A DNA stretch of 8,149 bases from Clostridiales bacterium (GCA_031271375.1 JAISVU010000166.1:1-8149), one strand, 5' to 3'. Shown: positions 1 to 7,248, numbered from the stretch's first letter. A program made the numbers and translations. The notes: generated from the letters alone by a model not told the origin.

Positions 1-195
1 CCCTACCTCCGTCATTTCATGGAGGTAGGTATCCAGCTGGAAATAGTTCATAGAAGCCTCGTCAACCGCGAATTTGCTGATGTGGTTATATGACAGCGGA
101 ATATCGAATTTATCGATCAAATATAGCAGCACCAGCTTCTTCCCCAGCTGATCCGCATTCTCTTCCTCGGGCGGAAATAAATCCAACTGTGTCAA
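1..195 (-). CDS. DUF4364 family protein, N-terminal part (runs off the left edge)
   Basis: The 65 codons visible on the minus strand resemble the N-terminus of the DUF4364 family: after a short acidic lead, 'KKLVLLYLIDKFDIPLSYNH' is a predicted helix-turn of a winged-helix-like fold and 'MNYFQLDTYLHEMTEVG' matches the family's usual NYF..L..YL.E..E.G pattern. The family is known mainly from Clostridia; its function is unknown, although the predicted fold suggests DNA binding. The start is taken as TTG at 195-193, because AAGGGGG lies 8 nt upstream and no ATG or GTG is better placed. It begins 5 nt after the stop of the 575-residue gene, so the two are probably one operon. The C-terminal part is outside the window. 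Family call is from memory of the motif, start codon less certain. Confidence 0.72.
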   Translation of the reverse strand, partial: MTQLDLFPPEEENADQLGKKLVLLYLIDKFDIPLSYNHISKFAVDEASMNYFQLDTYLHEMTEVG

Positions 196-200
196 CCGCC

Positions 201-1928
201 TTACCCCCTTATTATCTCGGTCAGCGCCCTGCTGCGCCTTGAAATACGGGGATATGAATCCCCTATCCGCTCCGTGACGTTTATTACCCTTATATTCACG
301 CCAAAACACTTGCGGCGTATCCGTCTTATATTGTCAACCGTATAAGAGCAGTACAGCAGTTCGTCCCCCTGGCCTAAAATCAAATCCGCCAGGGTTACTC
401 TGTCCGTTTGTCTTCCTGGCCCGCCGCCGGGCTTGTATTCGGAGAAGGGATTTTCCTTGCCTCCCGTGAAGAAACTGTAGTCATTCCCCTCAGGCTTATT
501 AAAGATACGGGTTATGAACAGATGCAGAGACGATAGCGTATATTCCTGCGGAATCTCCGCGTTTATCCATAAACGCGGCTCCTTCTCGTCCAGGAGTTTT
601 AAAGCAAGGATGTTCGAAGGCCTTTCTTCGGAATACATCGCTTGTGAAGCCTCGCCGATTATTGATTCCAAAGATTGAATGAACTTTTTAAGGGCCGGGC
701 CTTCAGGCAAGCCGTAATCCGCCGGGCTTTGCGGTCGAACCGGCGCGTCTTGGGCGTTCGGCGCGGTTGATGCCGCCGTTGTGTTCATAATCAGATTTCC
801 CAGGCCGGTCAATGTATATTCAGAGCATGGCGCGTGAATAAGCGGCGCGGGTTCGTCCATCCCTTTTAGCATGTCGCCGATGCTTTCCAACTCTTCCTCA
901 ACATCAAAGGGGATTATATACATTGGCTGAATGACGCGCAAATAATAACCCAGCGGGGTAAGGAAGCACTTATCCAGCTCAACGCCGAGGAAAAAAGCGC
1001 CGGTCATAATCTCAGCCTGCATATTGAGCTCGGTATCGTCATTCCCCTGCGCGGACGCGCTGTCTATACCGGGGTTATTCAAATCATGATCTTCAAAATC
1101 CTTAATGTCCGCGCCGTCCAGGGCTATGCTCATAAGATCGGCCATCAAACTTGAGTTTTGGCTAAAATCCTCGAAGAGCTTTAATATATCGATCCCCGAG
1201 TCGTAAAATATATCGTCGAATATCTTGTCTATGGATTTTGGGCGTTTAAGATATGATATAAGTTTACTCTTAAAGGTTTTCTTAATCGGAAGTATCTCTG
1301 AAAGACGCTGGACTGTCAGATCCGTAGCAGCGTCAATAACCCTGCGGAGGATGACGGTGGGTGAGTTGTCGAAAAAGCGCTTATATGACCCGTTTACCAA
1401 GCCGATATCATTTTTGATGGAGGGTGTCAGTTTAATCAGCTTTAACCGCACACAGGCTTCGAGAAGAAACTCAAGGTATCCGGGATCGTCCTGCGATAGG
1501 CCGGTAAGGGTGCGGATTCTGCCTTCCCTTAACGCTGTGGCGTCGAAGGCGGGATTTAAACTGTCAAGGAAGTAACGCATATCATCGACAAAGGGATGCG
1601 TGTCGCCATTGAAATCAGCCAGTTCAAACGACGGCCCCTGCCCCGGTTTATCGTTTTTTTGCCCAAGTGGCCTGGGCGTGCGGAGGGCTGGGAACCCGTA
1701 TTCGCCGTTAAGAGCCTCGACCAGGTTTGCCGGGGTCAGGTGCGAATCTTCTATAAGCGCGGAAAAATACCAGCGCCTAAAGATTGCGGGCATGTATCGC
1801 CTCACAAGCATCCTAGACTTGGGGCTGCGCATCTTTTTAAGCCCGTTGTTCCAGCGGCGTATAAATAGCTGCGTAATTATGTTTATAAGGTTGTTATATT
1901 CATCGGCGTGGGGGTTTTTTGGGGGCAT
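201..1928 (-). CDS. Large protein with C-terminal pRiA4b ORF-3-like domain
   Basis: A 575-residue, probably cytoplasmic protein with no signal peptide or clear membrane segment. The C-terminal ~100 residues (about 452-550) look like the plasmid pRiA4b ORF-3 / IS1096 TnpR-like domain: 'LWINAEIPQEYTLSSLHLFI' gives the opening strand and helix, followed by 'NDYSFFTGG' and 'TLADLILGQGDELLYCSY'. The usual DFGDDW ending is replaced by SYTVDN (about 528-533), so the copy is divergent. The first ~90 residues are rich in Arg, Trp and Phe ('FIRRWNNGLKKMRSPKSRML'); the middle (about 155-215) looks helical, and a low-complexity Pro/Ala linker sits near 385-405. I do not recognise the N-terminal region. 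The ATG at 1928 is chosen because GGAGAC lies 5 nt upstream; an in-frame ATG 93 nt further out lies beyond the predicted promoter and has no such site. Function unknown; the domain is often found in small Firmicute proteins of unknown role. Confidence 0.8.
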   Translation of the reverse strand: MPPKNPHADEYNNLINIITQLFIRRWNNGLKKMRSPKSRMLVRRYMPAIFRRWYFSALIEDSHLTPANLVEALNGEYGFPALRTPRPLGQKNDKPGQGPSFELADFNGDTHPFVDDMRYFLDSLNPAFDATALREGRIRTLTGLSQDDPGYLEFLLEACVRLKLIKLTPSIKNDIGLVNGSYKRFFDNSPTVILRRVIDAATDLTVQRLSEILPIKKTFKSKLISYLKRPKSIDKIFDDIFYDSGIDILKLFEDFSQNSSLMADLMSIALDGADIKDFEDHDLNNPGIDSASAQGNDDTELNMQAEIMTGAFFLGVELDKCFLTPLGYYLRVIQPMYIIPFDVEEELESIGDMLKGMDEPAPLIHAPCSEYTLTGLGNLIMNTTAASTAPNAQDAPVRPQSPADYGLPEGPALKKFIQSLESIIGEASQAMYSEERPSNILALKLLDEKEPRLWINAEIPQEYTLSSLHLFITRIFNKPEGNDYSFFTGGKENPFSEYKPGGGPGRQTDRVTLADLILGQGDELLYCSYTVDNIRRIRRKCFGVNIRVINVTERIGDSYPRISRRSRALTEIIRG

Positions 1929-1932
1929 TTTC

Positions 1933-1938
1933 GTCTCC
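1933..1938 (-). promoter_or_regulatory. Ribosome binding site fixing the start of the 575-residue gene
   Basis: On the minus strand GGAGAC lies 5 nt before ATG 1928-1926. It decides against the longer reading frame that begins at 2021, whose extra 31 codons would overlap the predicted promoter. Confidence 0.65.
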
Positions 1939-1963
1939 GTAAACGGTATATTTAATTTTACTA

Positions 1964-1993
1964 TTGATTGTAACAGATAAAAGGTGGTAAAAT
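1964..1993 (+). promoter_or_regulatory. Predicted promoter for clpS-clpA
   Basis: TTGATT (1964-1969), 18 nt spacer, TAAAAT (1988-1993). The transcript would start near 2000, leaving about 55 nt before the clpS start. Its -35 overlaps the -10 of the leftward promoter and its -10 overlaps the leftward -35, so only one polymerase could occupy the site at a time. Spacing is 1 nt above optimum; call made by eye. Confidence 0.42.
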
Positions 1994-1996
1994 CAA
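1967..1996 (-). promoter_or_regulatory. Predicted sigma-70/A-type promoter for the leftward operon
   Basis: Read on the minus strand, TTGATT (1996-1991) and TACAAT (1972-1967) are separated by 18 nt, and the -10 is preceded by TGT, giving an extended -10 element. Transcription would begin near 1960 and leave a leader of about 30 nt before ATG 1928. The call is by eye from consensus match; it overlaps the rightward promoter almost completely. Confidence 0.5.
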
Positions 1997-2056
1997 TACA
2001 AATTTCAGCGTTTGCGGACAAAGCCGTGATACGCTTGGCGGAAAGGTATGCTGTAT

Positions 2057-2374
2057 ATGAGCAGTACGCATAATTCCAGGTTCCAGCCCGTAAAGGAGAA
2101 CGGCGCCGCGCCCGAGATAGCGCAGCCTAAGCTGTACGCGGTCATCCTTCATAATGACGACTATACGACGATGGATTTTGTGGTCTCGGTGCTGATGCGC
2201 GTATTCCATAAATCCCCGGAGGACGCCGCGGCGATAATGATGAACGTTCATAACGCGGGTGAGGGCATCGCCGGGGTATATCCCTTCGATGTCGCGGTGA
2301 CAAAAAAACTCCTGGCCGAACGGATGGCGGAGGAACGGAATTATCCCCTTAGGGTTTCGGTGGTGGAAAAATGA
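2057..2374 (+). CDS. clpS: ClpS, ATP-dependent Clp protease adaptor
   Basis: ClpS binds the N-domain of ClpA and delivers proteins with destabilising N-terminal residues (N-degrons) to the ClpAP protease in the cytoplasm. From the chosen start the protein has 105 residues, normal for the family. A flexible 24-residue lead precedes the core 'KLYAVILHNDDYTTMDFVV'; the NDD triad (33-35) and Met39 belong to the N-degron pocket, and His65 in 'MMNVHNAGEGIAGVY' is the conserved pocket histidine. ATG 2057 is preferred over ATG 2048, because the GGAAAGG at 2040-2046 is 10 nt before 2057 but only 1 nt before 2048; the longer form would add three residues. The stop overlaps the clpA start as ATGA, implying translational coupling and stoichiometric expression with its partner. 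Confidence 0.95.
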   Translation: MSSTHNSRFQPVKENGAAPEIAQPKLYAVILHNDDYTTMDFVVSVLMRVFHKSPEDAAAIMMNVHNAGEGIAGVYPFDVAVTKKLLAERMAEERNYPLRVSVVEK

Positions 2375-4611
2375 GGCTGGATAATATTTCAAACCAAATT
2401 TATATAGTCGCGTATAACGAGGCCAAGCTGCAATCGCATGAAATCCTGACGCCCGAGCATTTTCTCTATGCCGCCGCGATGTTTGACGCGGGGAAGAGCA
2501 CGCTTGAAGAAAGCGGCGGGGTGATAAGGGCCATTTCCGACGACCTTCAGGCCTATTTTAACGAGCACATCGACCGCCTGTCCCATTCGGACGACACGCC
2601 GGTGGAGAGTTTCTCATTTATGAAGATGTTCGAGATGGCGGGAACCCACGCGGCGGGGGCGGGGAAGGAAGAGGTCTCCCTCGGGGATATCCTTGCCTCG
2701 ATGTTTAATCTACCCGAATCCTTCGCGGCTTATATTTTGCAGAAAAACGGCGTGGATAGATTAAAATTGCTGCGGTATATCGCCCACGGAGACAAGAAAG
2801 CGGCTGCCCCGGCGGAAGGCTCTAAGCCCGCCGCCGGTTCAAAGAATGCCGCGGACATCCTCCAGGCGTTCACGGTAAACCTTACGCGAATGGCCCAAAA
2901 CAGGGCGCTGGATCCCTTGATAGGACGGGAGGATATCCTAAAGCGCACGATCCAGGCCCTCTGCCGCAGGGTTAAAAACAACCCCGTTCACATCGGGGAA
3001 GCCGGAGTAGGCAAGACCGCGATAACCCACGGCCTTGCCCAGCTCATCGCTGACGGCAGCGTGCCGGAAAAATTGAAAGACGCCACGATCTTCTCAATAG
3101 AGATGGGCAGCGTCGTCGCAGGCACCAAGTACAGGGGAGACTTTGAGGAGCGGCTTATCGGGATTCTGGACGCCTGTCTCACCGTCCCCAATCCGATAGT
3201 ATATATTGACGAGATACACGGGGTTGTCGGAGCGGGATCCGTCAGCGGCGGGACGCTGGACGCCTCGGGCATTTTGAAGCCTTATCTGCAAAAAGGCGCG
3301 CCTCGCTTTATCGGCGCGACAACTTATGACGAGTACCGGAAACATTTTGAAAAGGACGCCGCGCTGTCACGGCGTTTCCAAAGCATTGAGGTACCCGAGC
3401 CGGACGCGAAGGAATCATCCCGTATACTGATGGGCGTTAAGCATAAGTATGAGGATTTTCACGGGGTCATCTATCCCGAAGCCGTTATAGAACGCGCCTG
3501 CGAGCTATCCGAGCGGTATCTTGGGGACAGGCGCCTGCCGGACAAGGCGATAGACGTTATGGACGAGACGGGGGCGGCTCTCCGCATAGCGCGGCCCGAA
3601 GATAAGATAATAGAGGCGGGGATACAGGATGTTGAACGCACGGTCGCATTAATGGCCAGGATACCCGAAAACAGCGTCTCGGAGCGGGAGGCCGACGGAT
3701 TGAGGACGCTGGACAAGCGGTTAAAAGAGAGCGTCTTCGGCCAGGACGGGGCGGTTGATGCCGTAGCCACGGCGGTGCGCGTAAGCAGGGCTGGTCTGTC
3801 GAACCCTGAAAAGCCCGTTGCGAGCCTTCTGTTTGTCGGCCCTACCGGGGTGGGAAAGACGGAGATAGCGAGGCAGCTGGCCAAATGCCTCAATATCCAG
3901 CTGCTGCGCTATGACATGAGCGAGTATCAGGAACCGCATTCCGTAAGCCGCTTAATCGGATCCCCTCCGGGTTACGTGGGCTACGAAAACGGCGGCCTGC
4001 TTACCGACGCGGTGAGGAAAGCGCCGCGCTCCGTGCTGCTCCTGGACGAGATAGAGAAAGCGCATAGGGATATAATGAATGTGCTGCTGCAGGTGATGGA
4101 TTACGGCATATTAACGGATAACACCGGTAAAAAAGCGGATTTCCGCAATGTCATCCTCATAATGACCTCCAACGCGGGGGCAAACGAGCTGGGTAAGCGT
4201 TACATCGGCTTTGAAGACAGGGAGCGCGGGGCGGCGGAGATCGGCGACGAGGTGAAGCGCGTGTTTTCCCCAGAGTTCCGCAACCGTCTGGACGAGGTAA
4301 TATCATTTAACAATATAGATAAAGAAATGGCGCTGGCTATAACCCATAAGGCCGTCGGCGAGCTGCGCGGGCGGCTGGTGAACAAGAACACGGGCCTGAC
4401 GATTACTCAGGCGGCGGCGGAGTGGATCGCCGTGAAGGGTCTTTCCAAAGAGTACGGCGCAAGGGAAATCATGCGCATCGTCAATAAAGACGTTGTGAAA
4501 AGGCTTGCCCCGATTATCCTGGACGAGCAAGCGGCGGGGGAGATTGTGATAGGGATGGATAAGGCGGGGAGCGGGCTGACCGTTTCGATGAGGAAGCGGA
4601 GGAAGAAGTGA
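2371..4611 (+). CDS. clpA: ClpA, ATP-dependent Clp protease ATP-binding subunit
   Basis: Hexameric AAA+ unfoldase that feeds substrates to ClpP. The 746 residues (E. coli ClpA has 758) show the full layout: a double Clp_N domain (about 9-140), an Ala/Gly/Ser/Lys linker (about 143-165), ring D1 with Walker A GEAGVGKT (209-216), pore loop GTKYRG (251-256), Walker B DE (280-281) and the sensor/arginine region LSRRF (332-336), then ring D2 with Walker A GPTGVGKT (490-497), pore loop GYVGYE (534-539), Walker B LLLDE (DE 559-560) and FRNRLD (636-641). IGF at 612-614 is the tripeptide that docks on ClpP. There is no long coiled-coil middle domain between the rings, which separates it from ClpB and ClpC. 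The coding sequence begins inside the clpS stop codon. A Lys/Arg tail (MRKRRKK) ends the protein. No clpP gene is in the window. Confidence 0.96.
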   Translation: MRLDNISNQIYIVAYNEAKLQSHEILTPEHFLYAAAMFDAGKSTLEESGGVIRAISDDLQAYFNEHIDRLSHSDDTPVESFSFMKMFEMAGTHAAGAGKEEVSLGDILASMFNLPESFAAYILQKNGVDRLKLLRYIAHGDKKAAAPAEGSKPAAGSKNAADILQAFTVNLTRMAQNRALDPLIGREDILKRTIQALCRRVKNNPVHIGEAGVGKTAITHGLAQLIADGSVPEKLKDATIFSIEMGSVVAGTKYRGDFEERLIGILDACLTVPNPIVYIDEIHGVVGAGSVSGGTLDASGILKPYLQKGAPRFIGATTYDEYRKHFEKDAALSRRFQSIEVPEPDAKESSRILMGVKHKYEDFHGVIYPEAVIERACELSERYLGDRRLPDKAIDVMDETGAALRIARPEDKIIEAGIQDVERTVALMARIPENSVSEREADGLRTLDKRLKESVFGQDGAVDAVATAVRVSRAGLSNPEKPVASLLFVGPTGVGKTEIARQLAKCLNIQLLRYDMSEYQEPHSVSRLIGSPPGYVGYENGGLLTDAVRKAPRSVLLLDEIEKAHRDIMNVLLQVMDYGILTDNTGKKADFRNVILIMTSNAGANELGKRYIGFEDRERGAAEIGDEVKRVFSPEFRNRLDEVISFNNIDKEMALAITHKAVGELRGRLVNKNTGLTITQAAAEWIAVKGLSKEYGAREIMRIVNKDVVKRLAPIILDEQAAGEIVIGMDKAGSGLTVSMRKRRKK

Positions 4612-5274
4612 GTTTGATGAGCGGCAGTACGATTCCGAAAACAACATAAACGCTTTCGACGAGGTTATCGGCATCATCGAGAACGCCCGTGTGAAGGCGT
4701 TCCGCGCCGTCAACAGAGAGCTTATTGATATGTACTGGGAAATTGGCGCGTATGTGAGCCGCCGTGTCGCCGAGGGCGGCTGGGGTAAGTCTGTGGTTAA
4801 TGATTTTTCTGTATTCATTCAAAGTCGGTTTGACGGGATAAAAGGGTTTTCTCCACAAAATATTTGGCGAATGAAGCAGTTTTATGAGACTTATAGCGGA
4901 AATGAAAAACTCTCAGCACTGCTGAGAGAAATTAATTGGACCAGCAATCTTCAAATAATGTCAGCGAAAACGGCGGAAGAACGGGATTTCTATTTGAACT
5001 TGACAGTAAAGAACCGTTACTCATCCCGTGAATTGAAGCGCCAGATGGACAGCGCTTTATACGAGCGCACAATGATATCCGACATTACCAATAAACTGAT
5101 TACCGGGCGCGGCGAGGGTTTGGCAGCGCTGCGCGACAGTTATGTCTTCGAGTTTCTCGATTTGCCCGAGGGGCATAAAGAGACAGACCTGCGCAAGGCT
5201 ATTGTACCAGCTTGAAAGGCTTCATACTGGAGTTCGGCAAGGACTTTACATTCGTCGGCGATGTTTTTCATTAA
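4608..5274 (+). pseudogene. Broken DUF1016/YhcG-type PDDEXK nuclease gene
   Basis: The frame from about 4613 to 5215 encodes a DUF1016 N-terminal domain: 'DEVIGIIENARVKAFRAVNR', 'YWEIGAYVSRR', 'GWGKSVVNDFS', 'FSPQNIWRMKQFYETY', 'SNLQIMSAKTAEERDFYLNL' and 'YVFEFLDLPEGHKETDLRKA'. Full family members are about 330-350 residues with a C-terminal PDDEXK nuclease half. Here the frame stops after DLRKAIVPA (TGA 5213-5215), while another frame continues the family sequence as 'LKGFILEFGKDFTFVG' (5212-5262) before diverging and stopping at 5274, so one frameshift and a deletion of the nuclease half are visible. The homologous N-terminus starts upstream of the first usable in-frame start (GTG 4691); a well-spaced GTG at 4608, overlapping the clpA stop behind GGAGG, is in a different frame and closes at 4649. 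The unbroken stretch 4691-5215 could be translated as a 174-residue fragment but would lack any catalytic site. More AT-rich than clpA around 4800-5000, consistent with acquired DNA. Confidence 0.82.
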
Positions 5275-5313
5275 ATAAACTTAATCGAAAATTCGACGTA
5301 GATATTCATAACA

Positions 5314-5320
5314 AAGGAGA
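5314..5320 (+). promoter_or_regulatory. Ribosome binding site fixing the TM2 gene start
   Basis: AAAGGAG ends 8 nt before ATG 5328. It supports this start over ATG 5142, 186 nt upstream in the same open frame. Confidence 0.7.
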
Positions 5321-5327
5321 TGATTTC

Positions 5328-5789
5328 ATGCACTGCCATAATCATAGACAAGAGCCAGCGGCCGGGGCCTGCGTATACTGCGGAAAGCTGTTCTGCACGG
5401 ACTGCCTGGTGGAGGTGGACGGGAAAAACTATTGCAAGGAACATGTGAAGCTGCTGTTCCTTAACGATTCCCCGGACGGGTACCGGTACGAGAACTCCTA
5501 CGAGGAGCGCTATTACGACGAGCGCTACTGCACCCCGCCTATCCCCACGGTTTATATCAACAACGAGATAAACAATGTCTACGGGTACAGCCCGCGCAGC
5601 AGGCTGGTTGCCTTGTTGCTGTGCGTGATCCCCGGTTTAGCGGGCTTCCACCGGTTTTATGTGGGCAAGATAGGCACCGGGGTAATCTGGCTCCTTACGG
5701 GCGGGTTCTTCGGCATAGGGTGGCTTGTGGATCTGCTGTCCATTATCTTCGGCACGTTTAGGGATTCTTACGGAAGACGGCTGAGATAG
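5328..5789 (+). CDS. B-box-like zinc finger + TM2 domain membrane protein
   Basis: A 153-residue small membrane protein. Residues 3-39 hold eight putative zinc ligands spaced C3-H6-C15-C18-C23-C26-C36-H39, the spacing of a B-box-like finger. A Tyr/Glu/Arg-rich linker follows (about 50-88). Residues 89-153 are a TM2 domain: a first hydrophobic segment (about 92-105), the signature FHRFYVGK (107-114), a second hydrophobic segment (about 116-142) with the Asp135 of WLVDLL, and a charged tail. TM2 proteins occur widely in bacteria, without an agreed function; finger + TM2 arrangements are familiar from Firmicutes. The ATG at 5328 follows AAAGGAG at 8 nt; the same frame is open from 5142 but that part overlaps the nuclease remnant and has no ribosome site. 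An intrinsic terminator follows the stop. Confidence 0.88.
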   Translation: MHCHNHRQEPAAGACVYCGKLFCTDCLVEVDGKNYCKEHVKLLFLNDSPDGYRYENSYEERYYDERYCTPPIPTVYINNEINNVYGYSPRSRLVALLLCVIPGLAGFHRFYVGKIGTGVIWLLTGGFFGIGWLVDLLSIIFGTFRDSYGRRLR

Positions 5790-5817
5790 GTTGTGGATTA
5801 TGCCCAACCAGCGCTAT

Positions 5818-5850
5818 AAAGGCCAATCGTAATTGCGTTGGCCTTTTCTT
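5818..5850 (+). terminator. Intrinsic terminator after the TM2 gene
   Basis: AAAGGCCAA (5818-5826) and TTGGCCTTT (5838-5846) form a perfect 9-bp stem around an 11-nt loop, followed by a T-rich run (TTTTCTT, 5844-5850). It lies 29 nt after the TM2 stop and separates the clpS-clpA-TM2 region from the ASCH unit. The A-tract on the left arm would let it work on the other strand also. Confidence 0.85.
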
Positions 5851-5882
5851 GTATAAATGATTGATGAATAGGAGTAACCCAC

Positions 5883-6335
5883 ATGACCATCGGCGAGTTC
5901 TGGAACGCATTTATCACGGAGACTGGCAAAGACCCTTCATTAAAGTACATCGAAGCCTTTCATTTTGAACTGACGGAGCGCTGGGCCAATGAACTGCTCG
6001 CGTTGGTGCTTGAAGGCAAGAAGCGGGCCACCGCCAGCAGTTTAACGGCGCTTGAGCTGGAAATGGAACGCCTGCCCCATCCCGGCGACTACAGTATCGT
6101 CACCGACTGGGCCGGTAATCCCCGCTGCGTAATTGAGACCACGGCGGTGACGGTCATACCCTTTAATGAAATGACCTTCGATATCTGCAAGCGTGAGGGC
6201 GAGGACGACAGCCTGGAGTCCTGGAAGGAAGGCCACCGGCGATTCTTTACCGCGGAAGGGAAGCAACTGGGCTATAGGTTTGCGGAGGATATGCCTGTGG
6301 TTTTTGAGGATTTTGAGGTAGTATATATAAAATAG
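5883..6335 (+). CDS. ASCH domain protein
   Basis: A 150-residue soluble protein of the ASCH superfamily, a beta-barrel fold related to PUA and proposed to bind RNA; a few characterised members are reported as ribonucleases or as amidohydrolases of modified cytidine. The signature GKKRATAS is at 45-52, followed by GDYSIVTDWAG (68-78), the strand CVIETTAV (82-89) with conserved Glu85, IPFNEM (92-97), and a C-terminal 'EGEDDSLESWKEGHRRFFTA' (105-124) that matches the acidic, aromatic motif of the longer ASCH subgroup. Length is typical. ATG 5883 follows AGGAG by 8 nt. The next gene begins 12 nt after the stop, so the two are cotranscribed. Which reaction this member carries out cannot be read from the sequence. 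Confidence 0.92.
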   Translation: MTIGEFWNAFITETGKDPSLKYIEAFHFELTERWANELLALVLEGKKRATASSLTALELEMERLPHPGDYSIVTDWAGNPRCVIETTAVTVIPFNEMTFDICKREGEDDSLESWKEGHRRFFTAEGKQLGYRFAEDMPVVFEDFEVVYIK

Positions 6336-6347
6336 GGGGAGACAAGA

Positions 6348-7232
6348 ATGTCTTCAAAGGAATTCCGCGAAGAATTATTAAAGCTGCCTGATCATCCTGA
6401 TGTAGCCGCCTCGGGTCGGTTTGACCGCCTCAAAAGATTATTCTTTAATAAGGACTATTGGGCCGGTAAAGAGAGGTATCATTGGAACTTTGACTTGGAC
6501 ATGCAGCGCAGGCTGCTTATAGCGGAGTCCGCTTCTATCGCCCAGGGCGCCTCTTCTGGCGGATGGGAATTGCATCAGCGCTGCTACGGAAACGGCGGCG
6601 AAGCGTTAAAGCAGTATAAAATGTCTATTGAGCGTTTCGTGCCCTTTTCTGATTTTAAATACTATTTCCTTGAAGACACGATAGCTATTCAGGTTTATCA
6701 TAGGTACCATTTCCTTCTCTACGGGCATTCTCCCTCCCAGCCAACACAAAAGATTCAAGAGCTTATAACTGCTCAGGGGATGTCATATATCGGCATACTC
6801 GGTATCATTGACTACATGATGTACCGGTCTTATGGTGAAGTCTGGGTTTATATTCACTACGAGAGTTATTTTTTGCAAGTTCGGTTCCTGTACCGCGACA
6901 AGAATAATGAATGGTGTGACAGCGCGGATTCGATACATATGGATAACTATGAAGACACAGTCGTCCTTCACACTTACGCCACACTGGTACATAAGCATGA
7001 GTGGAAAAGCGAGATCGTCACGGTCCATTCAAAGAACGGCATTATATCGGTCACGACGCAGGATACCGACGACATATGGAAAGACATTATAGATAACGGG
7101 AAAGACATATCCGCTTGCGACGAAGACCCGTTTTGCAAGAGCTATAAGCGGTGGAAGGAAAAGGTGTTAGGGGAAACAGCGGCAAATGATAAAGACGAGC
7201 CAATAATGCTCCGTCCTTTTGAATCGGTATAA
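6348..7232 (+). CDS. Uncharacterised 294-residue protein
   Basis: I do not recognise this protein. It is soluble in appearance, with no signal peptide and no clear membrane segment, and is unusually rich in Tyr, Phe, Trp and His ('FSDFKYYFLEDTIAIQVYHR', 'SYGEVWVYIHYESYF'). The N-terminal third is charged and probably helical (to about residue 95); the middle and C-terminal parts (about 100-235) alternate hydrophobic and charged residues as in a beta-rich domain; the tail (about 250-294) is acidic and lysine-rich with two Cys near 'CDEDPFCKSY'. ATG 6348 follows GGGGGAG at 7 nt and the gene lies 12 nt after the ASCH stop, so it is probably translated from the same mRNA. Codon use is like its neighbours, and the frame is long and uninterrupted, which supports a real gene. 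No function is proposed. Confidence 0.85.
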   Translation: MSSKEFREELLKLPDHPDVAASGRFDRLKRLFFNKDYWAGKERYHWNFDLDMQRRLLIAESASIAQGASSGGWELHQRCYGNGGEALKQYKMSIERFVPFSDFKYYFLEDTIAIQVYHRYHFLLYGHSPSQPTQKIQELITAQGMSYIGILGIIDYMMYRSYGEVWVYIHYESYFLQVRFLYRDKNNEWCDSADSIHMDNYEDTVVLHTYATLVHKHEWKSEIVTVHSKNGIISVTTQDTDDIWKDIIDNGKDISACDEDPFCKSYKRWKEKVLGETAANDKDEPIMLRPFESV

Positions 7233-7248
7233 TACTTTAAAAGACAAG

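Larger units (their letters stand above)
1962..1998. repeat. 8-bp inverted repeat spanning the divergent promoters
   Basis: TATTGATT (1962-1969) and AATCAATA (1991-1998) are perfect inverted copies with a 21-nt spacer. The symmetry is partly a consequence of both promoters using TTGATT as -35, but the two flanking bases also match, so it could be an operator for a dimeric regulator. No regulator gene can be assigned. Confidence 0.5.

Noticed and set aside
1225..1980. Several rightward open frames of 90-126 codons opposite the 575-residue gene
   Set aside because: They are antisense shadows with no family resemblance, no ribosome site and basic, serine-rich composition typical of reverse reading of GC-rich coding DNA.
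1929..2021. 31-residue N-terminal extension of the 575-residue protein
   Set aside because: It would lie over the predicted promoter and divergent spacer, and GGAGAC fits ATG 1928.
2730..4858. Minus-strand open frames opposite clpA and the nuclease remnant
   Set aside because: ClpA is unambiguous on the plus strand across this stretch; the antisense frames lack motifs and ribosome sites.
5285..5296. TCGAAAATTCGA as a palindromic operator or hairpin before the TM2 gene
   Set aside because: The central bases do not pair, leaving a 5-bp stem with a 2-nt loop, which is too weak to support.
5142..5327. 62-codon upstream extension of the TM2 protein
   Set aside because: It overlaps the DUF1016 remnant in another frame, and AAAGGAG points to ATG 5328.
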